A stretch of DNA of 64,000 bases from Thermoplasmata archaeon (GCA_022750115.1 JAKIWI010000005.1:1-64000); one strand, 5' to 3'; shown: positions 33,393-42,436, numbered from the stretch's first letter. Made by a program: numbers and translations. Notes: generated by a model not told the origin, from the letters alone.

Positions 33393-36088
33393 TGGGCCGC
33401 GGGTGGCCGAGGCGGGATCCGGCGGGCGATCAGGAAAATCGCCTCCACGCCGGCGAGCGCACCCAGGCCGACCGCCAGCCAGAATGTCGTGTCGCTTCCC
33501 GTCGACCCGCCGTGGGGGCTCGGCCCGGTTCCGTTCGACCGAGCGGCGTGGACCACCACCGAGAGCGGCGGGCTCGAGGCCGACGCGCCCGCCGCGTCGG
33601 TGGCGCGGACCGAGATCGTGAGGTTCCCGGCCGTCGTGGGGACGAGCGTCTCGGACGTGCCGTTGAGGCCGCTCAGCGCAGAGCTGCCCTCGAACCAGGT
33701 CAGGACGAACGGGGCAGTCCCTCCGTCGACCGCGAGGGAGTAGTTCGCAGCGACCCCGACGGTCGCGGTCCCGTTCGCAGGATCCCAGGCGAGGAGGAGC
33801 GGGGTGTGGACGACGACCGAGCCGCTGGAGGCGTTCGCGACCGCGCCCGCCGCATCGGTGACGGAGACGGAGGCGATGATCGAACCGGGGACGGAGGTGT
33901 CCGCCGGCACGGAAGCGTTGCACGGGTCCGTGGCGGCGACGCCGGCGATCGTCCAACTGCACGCGAAGGGCGGGGTGCCGCCGGTGATCGCCGTCGAGAA
34001 GGAGAGAGGGCGACCGACGTCGGAGCCGGGCGTGGAGGTCCCGACGGTCGCGTTCAGGGCCGGCGCGACGACGAGCACGCTCGGGGCGGTCACGATCGAG
34101 TTGCCGCTCGAGTCCACGACCGCGACCGAGGGGAGGAACGTGCCCGCCGCGGTCGGGGCGCAGGCGATGATGGCCGAGCTGCTCGCCGCGCAGCCGCTCG
34201 GAAGGTTCGTCCAGGCGTAGGAGTAGACTCCCGCGCCGCCGGTGACGGACGCCAAGATCGTGACCGACTGGCCGACGTCGAGCGGGTTGGGGGTCGCCCG
34301 AACGGTGGCGGTGAGAGGGAGTGGAACCGAGTCGTACCGATTTTCGAGGACCGTTTCCGAGAGGTTGGGATCCGTCGGTTGGTAGTCGGATCCCGACATG
34401 ATGTGCGAGTAGGCCGACGATCCCGCTGGACCGGTGGTCCGTTCGGCCGTGTATTTCGGCGTCGCGGCCTGCACGAACCCAAATTGGAGGAACGTCGGAG
34501 ACGCAGTCGCGGAAGTGAGCTTGTCCTCCGAGTTGAAGATCCCGTTGGCGCCGGTCACTTCGTTGTCAAGGGCGTCAGAGGTCGAGGAGCGGCCGCCGGC
34601 GATCGCGAATGAGGTGATAGTGGCGATCTCGGTCCAAGCTTGCTGGAACTGGAGCATGTACGACGAGACGTTCCCGAAGATCGGATACCCGCCCCCCGTG
34701 CTGGACGACTCGACGAACGGACCGGTCCCGAGGTCCGTTCCAAAGGTGAAGGCGCGCGTGGCGTTCGCGAACGCGGTGCCGTTCGGCCCGACGACCGTCG
34801 TTTGGGTCGCCAGCGCGGAAGTCTGGGTGAAGTTCGACCAGCTCGACCCGTTGGTTCCCCCGTTGAACTGGGTCTGCGTCTCGCGGAAGGATCCGCTCCC
34901 CGTCGTCGACACGTTCACCGGGCCGGCCGCGGTCGTGAGGGTCGACTGGTAGTGGAACGACGTGGTCGACGTGACCGTGCCTCCGACCGTGTTGGGAGAC
35001 GGCCAGGTTGCGGCCGAGCCGGTGAGGGTCGCACGCGTCACCGAAGGGTCGGTCCAAACGAGCAAGGAGGCGGCGGTCCACCACGGGTCGGGCGCATGCC
35101 GGCCCCCGATCGTGACGTTGTAGGTATGGGTCCCGTCCAGCTCCCCAAGGGCTCCGGTGAGGTTCACCGAGTAGGGTCGGTCGGAGAGGGTGTACGCCGC
35201 GGGGATCGGGCGCCACAGGAACAGGTCGATGCCCCCCGTGTTGAGGTAGGGGAACGGGTAGACCGCGGCGAGAGGGTTCCCATCCAGGCTCAGCTCGACC
35301 GCGCGCTCGGGCGTGGTGGACGCCCACCAGAACTCGTCGCCGTTGTTGGGCCCCATCCCGTACGCCCAAAGCTCCAGCGACACGGCGGAGGCGTCCGACG
35401 GCACGGTCCCGGTGGCGGAGACAACCGGCAACGATGCCTGGACATACTTGGTCCAGAGCGAAATCACCTGGGACGGTTCGCGCGGAGTCGGGGCGCCACC
35501 CGGTGGTGGGTAGAACGAGAGCGTGAGGGACGTTTCGAAATAGCCGCTGACCACGGCGGCGCTGAGCAGGAAGGTGAAGTTCGCGCCGGGCTCGAGAAGG
35601 CTCTCGTACTCCGTCACGTTCTGGAGGACGGTCCACGTCCCGTACTCCGGTGTGGTCCCGTAGAGCACCTCCGCCGCGCCGATGTAGGCCCGGTAGGAGG
35701 AGTCGTAAACTCCGCCCACGACGGTGCCCGTGTAGTTCAGCACGACCGAGTCCCACGGTCCGCCCGCCGGTGTCTGGTTGACGTAGTAGCAGCAGCCTTG
35801 GCCGTTCGTCACCACCCGGACGACGGTCGGCATGGTGTTGGGAACCGGCGGGGGAGGGGTCTCCTGGTAGGCGGAGACTGGCGTGGGACCGGCGGACGGG
35901 ATCGACAGATTGTGCTGCAGCAGGCCCCGGAGGAGCTGCGACCCCGTGGGGGGCGGTGCGAGGAGCGGAGCGTGCGCCGCGGCCGGCCGCGACGCCTCGG
36001 TGGTCGGGTGGGTCCCCGTGGCCATGGCGGATGGGAGGGCCATCAGCACGACCGCAAGGACCGCCGCCGCGACTCCGACCCAGCGCAT
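33389..36088 (-). CDS. PNGase A-like surface protein with Ig/PKD modules and membrane anchor, 899 aa
   Basis: Residues about 1-23 are a signal peptide. Residues about 110-330 resemble peptide-N4-(N-acetyl-beta-glucosaminyl)asparagine amidase A, which cuts N-glycans from glycopeptides: SVVLNYTGTVVGGVYDSSYR, then EVLYGTTPEYGTWTVLQNVT and EYESLL, then LWAYGMGPNNGDEFWW, AAVYPFPYLNTGGIDLFLW followed by RPI, and SVNLTGALGELDGTHTYNVTI. Residues 330-600 form a further beta domain, 605-860 three Ig/PKD-like modules, and about 868-890 a membrane span with a short basic tail. The active site would face outside. A TATA-like AATAAAGG at about 36117-36124 overlaps the end of the SDR gene. Fold assignment comes from motif recall, not from a search, and activity is not shown. 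Confidence 0.75.
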   Translation of the reverse strand: MRWVGVAAAVLAVVLMALPSAMATGTHPTTEASRPAAAHAPLLAPPPTGSQLLRGLLQHNLSIPSAGPTPVSAYQETPPPPVPNTMPTVVRVVTNGQGCCYYVNQTPAGGPWDSVVLNYTGTVVGGVYDSSYRAYIGAAEVLYGTTPEYGTWTVLQNVTEYESLLEPGANFTFLLSAAVVSGYFETSLTLSFYPPPGGAPTPREPSQVISLWTKYVQASLPVVSATGTVPSDASAVSLELWAYGMGPNNGDEFWWASTTPERAVELSLDGNPLAAVYPFPYLNTGGIDLFLWRPIPAAYTLSDRPYSVNLTGALGELDGTHTYNVTIGGRHAPDPWWTAASLLVWTDPSVTRATLTGSAATWPSPNTVGGTVTSTTSFHYQSTLTTAAGPVNVSTTGSGSFRETQTQFNGGTNGSSWSNFTQTSALATQTTVVGPNGTAFANATRAFTFGTDLGTGPFVESSSTGGGYPIFGNVSSYMLQFQQAWTEIATITSFAIAGGRSSTSDALDNEVTGANGIFNSEDKLTSATASPTFLQFGFVQAATPKYTAERTTGPAGSSAYSHIMSGSDYQPTDPNLSETVLENRYDSVPLPLTATVRATPNPLDVGQSVTILASVTGGAGVYSYAWTNLPSGCAASSSAIIACAPTAAGTFLPSVAVVDSSGNSIVTAPSVLVVAPALNATVGTSTPGSDVGRPLSFSTAITGGTPPFACSWTIAGVAATDPCNASVPADTSVPGSIIASVSVTDAAGAVANASSGSVVVHTPLLLAWDPANGTATVGVAANYSLAVDGGTAPFVLTWFEGSSALSGLNGTSETLVPTTAGNLTISVRATDAAGASASSPPLSVVVHAARSNGTGPSPHGGSTGSDTTFWLAVGLGALAGVEAIFLIARRIPPRPPAAH

Positions 36089-36121
36089 TCAATTTGGGAG
36101 GCCGCGCGGCCGTATGTACCT

Positions 36122-37018
36122 TTATTCGGCATCCGGGAGGCCGACCCGCTCGGCGCAGACGCGCCATAATCGGGCCGCGGCCGCCCCGTCGTACGAAACC
36201 GCGGACGAGCGAACCGCGCGCCCCCGGACGAAGTAGGCACCCGACGTCCCCTCGACTTGGGGGGAGGCCGCGACGTGGACGGAGGTCACCGCGCCCCGCC
36301 GCGGAGAGATCCCGAACGCACCGGCGAGGGCGCGGATCGCTAGGGCGGTTACGCCCCGGTTGTCGTGGGCGAACCGGGTGCGCACGAACCCCGGGTGCAG
36401 AGCATTCACGGCGATCCGGTCCTCCGACCATCGCCGCGCGAACTCGTGGGTCAGCAGGATGAGGGCGAGCTTCGACCGTCCGTAGGTCCGGAACCCCGAA
36501 TAGCGACCGGCCGCCTCGAGGTCCTCGAAGTCGAGCTTCGCCCCCACGTGCGCGGCGGATGCCACATTCACCACGCGCGACGGGGCCGCGGCCCGGAGCG
36601 GACCGTGGAGGAGTCGCGTCAGGAGGTACGGCGCGAGCACGTTGAGCGCCCAGGTTCGTTCGATGCCTTCCGCGGTACGTTCTCGCTGGGCGAAGTACGC
36701 GCCCGCGTTGTTGACCAGCACATCGATCGTCGGGTAGGCGGCGGCGAGCTCCGCGGCGAGCCGTCGGACGTCGGCGATCCGCGCAAGGTCGGCCACGTGG
36801 GTCCGGATCGCCGCGCCGGACTCCCCCGAGGAGAGCGATCGCGACACCGCGGCGAGCTGCGCCGGGTCCCGGCCCACCAGGACGAGGGTCTCGACCCGGG
36901 GACGGAGCGCGACGGCCGTCGCGAGGCCGATCCCCGAGGTCGCGCCGGTGATCACGACGGTGCGAGGCGCGAACCCCCTCACCGCGTCCGACCGGACCGA
37001 GCCATCTGGTTCGCCCAT
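36122..37018 (-). CDS. Short-chain dehydrogenase/reductase
   Basis: NAD(P)-dependent oxidoreductase of the classical/extended SDR fold, nearest in look to retinol-dehydrogenase-like enzymes. The cofactor motif TGATSGIGLATAVAL is at residues 25-39, LVNNAGAYFA near 107, and the catalytic Tyr-Lys in YGRSKLALILLTHE near 180; Ser in NVASAAHVGA precedes it. PGFVRT closes the nucleotide site. The 298-residue length fits. The upstream zinc alcohol dehydrogenase on the same strand ends 58 bases before its ATG; a shared message is possible. Its substrate is unknown. Confidence 0.9.
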   Translation of the reverse strand: MGEPDGSVRSDAVRGFAPRTVVITGATSGIGLATAVALRPRVETLVLVGRDPAQLAAVSRSLSSGESGAAIRTHVADLARIADVRRLAAELAAAYPTIDVLVNNAGAYFAQRERTAEGIERTWALNVLAPYLLTRLLHGPLRAAAPSRVVNVASAAHVGAKLDFEDLEAAGRYSGFRTYGRSKLALILLTHEFARRWSEDRIAVNALHPGFVRTRFAHDNRGVTALAIRALAGAFGISPRRGAVTSVHVAASPQVEGTSGAYFVRGRAVRSSAVSYDGAAAARLWRVCAERVGLPDAE

Positions 37019-37076
37019 GCGACGTCCGATTGCCGAGCAGGGGAGCGCGGAAGGGGCTTGCGCACCCGGGGCGGCC

Positions 37077-38117
37077 CTAGCCGGAGTACGCCGGTCCGGT
37101 GACCACGACCTTGACGGCCTCGTCCGGCCGGCCCGCCAGCGCGAACGCCTCGGCGAGACGGGGCAGCGGGATGCGGTGGCTGACCAGCGCTCCGAGATCG
37201 AGCCGCCGCTCGACGAGGAGCGCGTGCACGTCCGCGATGTCGCGCTCGGTGGTCGCGTAGGTAGGGATCACTCGCACACCGCGCAGGTAGAGTTCCTGCA
37301 GGTCGGCCTCCAAGGGACGACCGGCCTCGGGAAGTCCGAAGACGTTCAGCGTACCGGCCCGGCGCGCCAACCGCGCGGCCAGGGCGAGCGCCGGTGGCAC
37401 CCCGGTCGCGGCGACCGCGAGGTCCACGCCCGCATCCCCCGTGGCTCCGAGCACCTCGCGCTCGACGCTGGCGGCGTCGCGTGGGTCGACCGCCGCGGAG
37501 AAGCCGGCCCTCACTGCGGTGGCGCGTCGCAGCGGAGCGATCTCCGCGCCCCCGACCCAGGAGGCACCCAGCGCCCGCGCCACGAGACCGTAGAGGATTC
37601 CGACCGGGCCGAGCCCGACGACGAACACCGAATCCCCGGACCGGAAGCCCACCCGTCGCAAGGCTGTGAGCGCGCAACCGGCCGGTTCGAGGAGGGTGCC
37701 GGCGTCCCAACCGACCGAGGCATGGAGCGGGAGGATGGCGCCGCGCGCGACGTTCTCGGCGGGAACGAGGATGCGGTCGGAGAACCCACCGGGTTCGATG
37801 TTGGTCGAGGAGTAGCGGGGACAGAAGGTGAGGTCCCCCCGTCGGCAGACCGCGCACTCGTAGCACGGGACGTGGTGATGGACGAACACCCGTTCGCCGG
37901 GCGAGAGGCCCGAGACTCCCGGGCCGACTCGGTCGACAACGCCGACCGGCTCGTGACCGATCTTCCCGGCGGTGCGGTAGTTGCCCCGCAGCTTCTCGAG
38001 GTCCGTGCCGCAGATCCCGCAGGCGGCGAGCCGAAGGACGACCTCCCCGGGGCCGGGGGTCGGGTCCGGCTCGGCTGTGACGACGATCGCGCCGTCCTTC
38101 AGGCGGCCGACGTTCAT
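37077..38117 (-). CDS. Zinc-dependent alcohol dehydrogenase (threonine/sorbitol dehydrogenase-like)
   Basis: Medium-chain dehydrogenase of 346 residues. Catalytic zinc ligands are Cys36 (CGICGTDL), His55 and Glu56 (GHEPVG); structural zinc cysteines are 85, 88, 91 and 99 (CYECAVCRRGDLTFC). The Rossmann motif VFVVGLGPVGILYG is near residue 160, followed by GAEIAPLRR, where Glu rather than Asp at the end of the second strand suggests NAD use. Its ATG overlaps the stop codon of the aminotransferase gene upstream (ATGA), so the two are translationally coupled; a route in which an amino or amino-alcohol substrate is first transaminated and then reduced or oxidised is plausible. Confidence 0.92.
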   Translation of the reverse strand: MNVGRLKDGAIVVTAEPDPTPGPGEVVLRLAACGICGTDLEKLRGNYRTAGKIGHEPVGVVDRVGPGVSGLSPGERVFVHHHVPCYECAVCRRGDLTFCPRYSSTNIEPGGFSDRILVPAENVARGAILPLHASVGWDAGTLLEPAGCALTALRRVGFRSGDSVFVVGLGPVGILYGLVARALGASWVGGAEIAPLRRATAVRAGFSAAVDPRDAASVEREVLGATGDAGVDLAVAATGVPPALALAARLARRAGTLNVFGLPEAGRPLEADLQELYLRGVRVIPTYATTERDIADVHALLVERRLDLGALVSHRIPLPRLAEAFALAGRPDEAVKVVVTGPAYSG

Positions 38118-39508
38118 CCGCGGCGCCGCGCCGCCGTGATCGACTCGTCGAGGACCTCGACGCCCTCGTCGATCTCCTCGCGCCGCACGATCAACGGCGG
38201 GATGTAGCGGATCGACGACTTCCCGCAGGGGAGCAGGAGGAGCCCGCGCTTGTACGTCTCCTCGACCACGCGGTCCTTGAGGCGGACGTTGGGGGTCTTG
38301 TCGGAGGCGCTCACGACGAACTCGGTCGCGACCATGAGCCCGAGGCCCCGCACGTCGCCGATCTCCTCGTGCTTCGCCTGGAGCTCCTTCAGTCGCTTCT
38401 TCAGGTGGTCGCCCTGGATCCGAGCGTTGTCGAGCAGCTTCTCGCGCTCGATGACGTCGAGGGTCGCGAGCGCACCGGCGACCGCGACCAGGTTCCCGCC
38501 GAACGTGTTCGAGTGGGCGCCCTGGTGCGGGTAGTCGAGGTCCTTGCGGGCGATCATCGCCCCGATCGGAAGGCCGCTCCCCAACGCCTTCGCGGTCGCG
38601 ACGATGTCCGGCACCACGCCGTGGTGCTCGATGGCGAACCACTTGCCGGTCCGGCCGATGCCGGCCTGGACCTCGTCGTCGATCAGCAGGATGTCGTGCT
38701 CCTTGCAGATCGACTGGATCGTCTTGTGCCAGCCGGGCGGCGGCACGATGTAGCCGCCCTCGCCCATCACCGGCTCGGCGATGAAGGCGGCGACGTCCTC
38801 GGGCGGGATCGACGTCTCGAAGTACAGCTCCTTGAGGATCTTGGCGCAGTAGAGGTCGCAGCTGGGATACTCGAGTTGGTAGGGGCACCGGTAACAGTTC
38901 GGCGCCGGGATGTGGTGCCCACCACCCGCGAACGGCTGGAACCGGGCGCGCTGCGTCGTCTTCGAGGCGGTCATGGTGAGCGACCCCATCGTGCGGCCGT
39001 GGAACGCGCCAAGGAGCCCGATCGTGAGCGGACGCTGGCGGTGCCAGCGGGCGAGCTTCAGCGCCGCCTCGACGCTCTCGGTCCCGCTGTTGGTGTAGAA
39101 CACCTTCTTCGGGAAGTCGCCGGGCACGAGCGCCGTCAATCGCTCGGCGAGCCGGACTTGGCTCTCGTAGTAGAAGTCGGTCCCGGCGAAGTGCATCAAC
39201 TCGCCGGCCTGCTTCTGGATCGCCCGGACGACGTCCGGGTGGCAGTGACCGGTGTTGACGACGCCGACGCCGCTCGTGAAGTCGAGGATCCGGTTCCCGT
39301 CGACGTCCGTGACCCAGACCCCCGAGGCGCTCGCCGCGGCAACGGGGGAGGTTTTCGTGCTGGTGAATATGTAGCGGTCGTCGCCCGCGATGATCTTCTT
39401 CGCCTTCGGGCCCGGGATCGGCGTGACGATGCGGACGCCCCGCGCGGGGTCCGGCGCGTCTCGGGGGACGGCTGGGGGAACGGACCCTTTGGCGCTCGTG
39501 GCGGGCAT
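38114..39508 (-). CDS. Class III aminotransferase (4-aminobutyrate/ornithine type)
   Basis: PLP enzyme of 464 residues with omega-amino acid, ornithine or amino-acid racemase relatives in archaea. Visible are TSGVGVVNTGHCHPDVV, the phosphate-binding TNSGTESVEAALKLAR, FHGRTMGSL, the cofactor Asp in LLIDDEVQAGIGRTGK (Asp278), and the Schiff-base Lys307 in TAKALGSGLPIG. An insertion near 200-225 carries four cysteines (CYRCPYQLEYPSCDLYC), so a metal or disulfide may be bound there. It ends in an ATGA overlap with the alcohol dehydrogenase gene. The ATG at 39508 begins a Pro-rich lead-in; a TATA-like CTTAAACC lies at about 39587-39594 and is partly shared with the divergent small gene. Confidence 0.93.
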   Translation of the reverse strand: MPATSAKGSVPPAVPRDAPDPARGVRIVTPIPGPKAKKIIAGDDRYIFTSTKTSPVAAASASGVWVTDVDGNRILDFTSGVGVVNTGHCHPDVVRAIQKQAGELMHFAGTDFYYESQVRLAERLTALVPGDFPKKVFYTNSGTESVEAALKLARWHRQRPLTIGLLGAFHGRTMGSLTMTASKTTQRARFQPFAGGGHHIPAPNCYRCPYQLEYPSCDLYCAKILKELYFETSIPPEDVAAFIAEPVMGEGGYIVPPPGWHKTIQSICKEHDILLIDDEVQAGIGRTGKWFAIEHHGVVPDIVATAKALGSGLPIGAMIARKDLDYPHQGAHSNTFGGNLVAVAGALATLDVIEREKLLDNARIQGDHLKKRLKELQAKHEEIGDVRGLGLMVATEFVVSASDKTPNVRLKDRVVEETYKRGLLLLPCGKSSIRYIPPLIVRREEIDEGVEVLDESITAARRRG

Positions 39509-39585
39509 GGCGGCCCTCGGAGCGCTCGTGAGACCAAAAGGATTGGCGGCCGGGACCGTCGGCCGCCGACCCGATGGAGCATTCG

Positions 39586-39595
39586 GGTTTAAGGT
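39586..39595. promoter_or_regulatory. Shared TATA-like element between the aminotransferase and the small 39621 gene
   Basis: GGGTTTAAGG on the plus strand lies 26-35 bases before ATG 39621; its complement CCTTAAACCC could serve the divergent aminotransferase gene with a leader of about 50 bases. Confidence 0.4.
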
Positions 39596-39620
39596 GGGAA
39601 CTCCCGCTCGACGCCGATAG

Positions 39621-39908
39621 ATGTCGTCGGGCGAACGGCCGCCGGGCCGGCGGGAGCTTTGGACGACGCTCCCCCTCGACGACGTTGTACCCCCCCGCGC
39701 CGTCCTGACCGAGCTCGCCCGCGGGTTCCTGATGTCCCAGCAGACGGATCCGGAGGGGGCGCGTCGGTTCGCGCAGACGTTCCTGCGCGAGCGCTCCGGC
39801 GTCGCGCCCGAGCCGCCCCGCGTCGTTCCGGCGGAGCGCCTCGCCTCCGTCCGGCGGGGGATTTCGAACGTCCTCCGCGACACGGGCCCCCCCAGCTTCG
39901 AGAAGTAG
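39621..39908 (+). CDS. Hypothetical protein, 95 aa
   Basis: Not recognised. The protein is soluble and mostly helical with a Pro/Arg-rich character; DVVPPRAVLTELARGFLMSQQ and DPEGARRFAQTFLRER look like two amphipathic helices. Support for real coding comes from a TATA-like GGGTTTAAGG 26-35 bases before the ATG and from codon use like the neighbours. It sits between divergent and convergent aminotransferase genes; its stop is 23 bases from the end of the class I/II aminotransferase. Confidence 0.6.
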   Translation: MSSGERPPGRRELWTTLPLDDVVPPRAVLTELARGFLMSQQTDPEGARRFAQTFLRERSGVAPEPPRVVPAERLASVRRGISNVLRDTGPPSFEK

Positions 39909-39931
39909 CCGGGCCGGTGGCCCGCCGTGGG

Positions 39932-40894
39932 CTAGGTGGCCGACCGACGCACCGTGAGGTAGGCGGCGAGCGCGGCCGGAAAGCTCCGGCGCGTGAGGCC
40001 GAGGCGCACTCCGCGGCGAACTCCAAAGTACGAGCCGGGACAGACGAGCACGCTCGCCCGCAGGGCGCGCCGCGCAAGCCGGTCCCCGTCGGCGACCCGG
40101 TCGAACCAGACGGGCGCGGCGAGCTCCGGAAGGTCCGGGAACTGTTCGCGGAGCGCCCGTTCGTTCGCGCGCAGGATCTGGCGGCTCTCCGAGAGCACCT
40201 CGTCCCGGTCCCTCAGGAGGGCGAGCGCGCAGGCGACGGAGTGCGGCGGTACGCGGTCGGTCACCATCGGATGGTAGGTCGCGAACCGGGCGACCTCTTC
40301 CGGCGGCGCGGCCACGAAGCCGACCCGAACGGCATCGGCGCCGTAGACCTTCGTGAACGTTCCGGTGCACCAGCGACCGGGCGCCCGGGTCCGCGCGGCC
40401 GACGGCCGGTCGGTGAACTCGCGGAACGTTTCATCGACCAGAACCGAGCGGGTTCCGCGCGAGAACGCTTCCCGCTCCGTTTCTCCCACGGCCGTTCCGC
40501 GGGGGTTCCTCGGCGCGGCGAGCACGCTGAGGTCCGCGGGCTGGCGTTCGCCGACCACGTCCATCCCCGCGGCTCGCCCGGCCGCGGCGAGGGGAGGGTA
40601 CTCCGGGGACCCGACCCGGAATCGCGGCGTCCGGCCGAGCCGGCGGCGGTGGCCGACGGCCAGATAGTGCAGCACGAGACCGTTCGCTTCGGTGGCGCCG
40701 TGCGTCATAAACAGCGCGTCCGTCGGCACGCCGACCAGCCGCGCGAGCGAAGCCTGAAGTCGCTCCGCGTTCGGTTCGGGCAGTCGTCGGATCGCCCGGT
40801 CGTACGCCCGCAGCGAGCCGATCATGCCGCTTTGGCCGAGGTTGAAGCGCACGTCGGAGTGCGCGTCGATCCAGTCCCCGAGCGGAAATCCCAT
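39932..40894 (-). CDS. Class I/II aminotransferase (histidinol-phosphate-aminotransferase-like)
   Basis: PLP-dependent enzyme of 320 residues, shorter than most members because the C-terminal domain is compact. Visible: HGATEANGLVLHYL (phosphate-binding helix), LAAPRNPRGTAVGE (PLP-ring NPxG), LVDETFREFTD with the Asp that contacts the pyridine nitrogen, and TFTKVYGADAVRVGF with the Schiff-base Lys and following Arg. Similar short proteins act on histidinol phosphate or aromatic amino acids, but no his genes are near. The start is ATG 40894. Confidence 0.85.
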   Translation of the reverse strand: MGFPLGDWIDAHSDVRFNLGQSGMIGSLRAYDRAIRRLPEPNAERLQASLARLVGVPTDALFMTHGATEANGLVLHYLAVGHRRRLGRTPRFRVGSPEYPPLAAAGRAAGMDVVGERQPADLSVLAAPRNPRGTAVGETEREAFSRGTRSVLVDETFREFTDRPSAARTRAPGRWCTGTFTKVYGADAVRVGFVAAPPEEVARFATYHPMVTDRVPPHSVACALALLRDRDEVLSESRQILRANERALREQFPDLPELAAPVWFDRVADGDRLARRALRASVLVCPGSYFGVRRGVRLGLTRRSFPAALAAYLTVRRSAT

Positions 40895-41119
40895 GCTTCG
40901 TACCGACCGGAGCTCCGGCGAAGAAAGCGGTTGCCCGCGCGGTGGGGGTCGTCGGACACGGGTCCCGGTCGCCGATCGGTCGATTGCGGTCGGGGTTCGG
41001 TCGGTCCGTCGGGACCGTCCCGTCGGAACAGAACCGGAGGTCGGAGAACGTCCGCAGTCGTCCCGCGGACCTTGGATTCCGGCCAGGGGCCTAGGACTAC
41101 GTCAGATCGGGCCGAGCCT

Positions 41120-41692
41120 TCATCGCCCGCCCAGAAGCTCGCTCCCGGTGGGTTCGAGCCCGGCGGCCCCGCCCCGCCGAGACCGACGGGACCTCCGAAC
41201 GCCCGGGTCCCCCTCGGGCGAGGGCTCGACCGAGACCACGAAGAGGCGTCGCGACGAAGGGTCGGATGGCTCCTCCCCCTGCAGGGGGATGAAGGCGAGC
41301 CCGGAGAGGGAGTTCGGGAGCTCTCGCCGAACGGTCTCCTTCTGCTCCTCGGTAAGGACCGTGGGGCGCAGCCCGAGGACGGTGCGCCACGACATCATCG
41401 CGATGGCGGCCAGGAACAGGAGCACGAAGGCCAGCAACCCGAGGTCGAGCGGCCAGCCGGTGAGCAGGAACACCCCGAGGACGATGCCGCTGAGCACGAA
41501 CAGGCTGCCCTCGACGGACATGATCCAGAGGTACGCGCGCCGCTTCTCCGGCAGGAAGACGAGCTGGACCATCCCGTCCATCACGGACTCGCCCGACCGG
41601 CCGCGCTGGAGGAGCAGCACGCTCGCGGCCGAGAAGCCGATCGTCGCGAGCAGGAGGGCAATCCCGACCGCCTCGTCGAGACCGGAGGTCAT
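41120..41692 (-). CDS. Membrane protein, 190 aa, with cytoplasmic tail
   Basis: Function unknown. The N-terminal 100 residues have three hydrophobic spans (about 9-28, 54-78, 84-103) separated by a charged loop LPEKRRAYLWIMSVEGSL. The rest is soluble and basic at the end, with SRRSRRGGAAGLEPTGSELL. Bases 40895-41119 on the other side contain no gene that I can support. A longer overlapping frame in the same region is a shadow. Confidence 0.7.
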   Translation of the reverse strand: MTSGLDEAVGIALLLATIGFSAASVLLLQRGRSGESVMDGMVQLVFLPEKRRAYLWIMSVEGSLFVLSGIVLGVFLLTGWPLDLGLLAFVLLFLAAIAMMSWRTVLGLRPTVLTEEQKETVRRELPNSLSGLAFIPLQGEEPSDPSSRRLFVVSVEPSPEGDPGVRRSRRSRRGGAAGLEPTGSELLGGR

Positions 41693-41847
41693 GCGCGCCT
41701 CGCCGCGAGATGTCCCGAGGCGGGCGAATTCGATCGCCCCCGACGCTGTAACCTACGGTCATGGGGCGCCTCGGAGCTTCGCGAATCCATTCGACCGTCC
41801 TCTCGGCGTCGATTCCGGGGGGGACCTCGTCCCGGTAAGGGGGCGGG

Positions 41848-42411
41848 GTGCTAATGAACCGAGGCCCCGACGCGTCGTCCCCGATTCCTCTGGAAGCGTT
41901 GGGTTCATCGGGGCGTGGGATGCCCCGACGGACGGTGACGGCCGCACCCCCGCCCCTTCCCGCCCGCCTGCTGAGGGATTCGGCGCGGTGGTTCACCGAA
42001 GGGGCCCGACGGAAGCGGGAGGCGCGGCACGCCCAGCGATGCGTGAGCTGCGGCTCGCAGCTTCGCTCCCGTCGAACCCCCTACTGCTCCCGCTTGTGCC
42101 AGTGGAGGTTCCAGGGCGGCTATTTCTGGGATGCGGCGAGAACCTACGCGATCCACCGCGACCGGTTCACCTGTCGGAGTTGCGGCCACCGATTCCGGGT
42201 GCGGGCCCTCGAGGTCGACCACATTGTCGAGATCGCGCGGGGCGGCCCGCCCCTCGACCCCGCGAACCTCCAGACCCTGTGCCGCGACTGCCATCGGGAG
42301 AAGACGCGGGCCTTCCTGCGAGGTCGCTCCCGCACGAGATCCTCCCCCGAGCTCACGCCAACTCCGCCCCCCGCGACGGCGGACGACGGGGACGAGTGGT
42401 TTCCCGCCTAG
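41848..42411 (+). CDS. HNH endonuclease-domain protein with extra zinc motif
   Basis: Residues about 110-155 form a zinc-bound HNH nuclease domain: FTCRSCGHRFRVRALEVDHI followed by VEIARGGPPLDPANLQTLCRDC and H, in which DH, N and the final CxxCH are in the usual order. Upstream, residues about 60-90 contain a second cysteine cluster, CVSCGSQLRSRRTPYCSRLC. HNH proteins nick or cut DNA, but many small chromosomal HNH proteins have unknown roles. The start is uncertain: GTG 41848, ATG 41854 and ATG 41920 are all possible; a TATA-like CTAATGAA at 41851-41858 would favour the last. The gene is unlinked to methylases or integrases, so it is not obviously part of a restriction system. Confidence 0.82.
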   Translation: MLMNRGPDASSPIPLEALGSSGRGMPRRTVTAAPPPLPARLLRDSARWFTEGARRKREARHAQRCVSCGSQLRSRRTPYCSRLCQWRFQGGYFWDAARTYAIHRDRFTCRSCGHRFRVRALEVDHIVEIARGGPPLDPANLQTLCRDCHREKTRAFLRGRSRTRSSPELTPTPPPATADDGDEWFPA

Positions 42412-42436
42412 CCGCGAGCCAGCGCCGGACGAACGC

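Noticed and set aside
39590-39600. Shine-Dalgarno for the small gene at 39621
   Set aside because: GGTGGGA lies too far upstream (over 20 bases) and falls before the likely transcription start set by GGGTTTAAGG.
37077-40370. A 1097-codon minus-strand frame spanning several genes
   Set aside because: It ends as the alcohol dehydrogenase, but its first two thirds read the aminotransferase and neighbours out of frame as Arg/Pro/Gly-rich sequence. The dehydrogenase begins at 38117.
41848-42411. HNH protein as part of a restriction or phage system
   Set aside because: No methyltransferase, terminase or integrase nearby, and codon use matches the chromosome.
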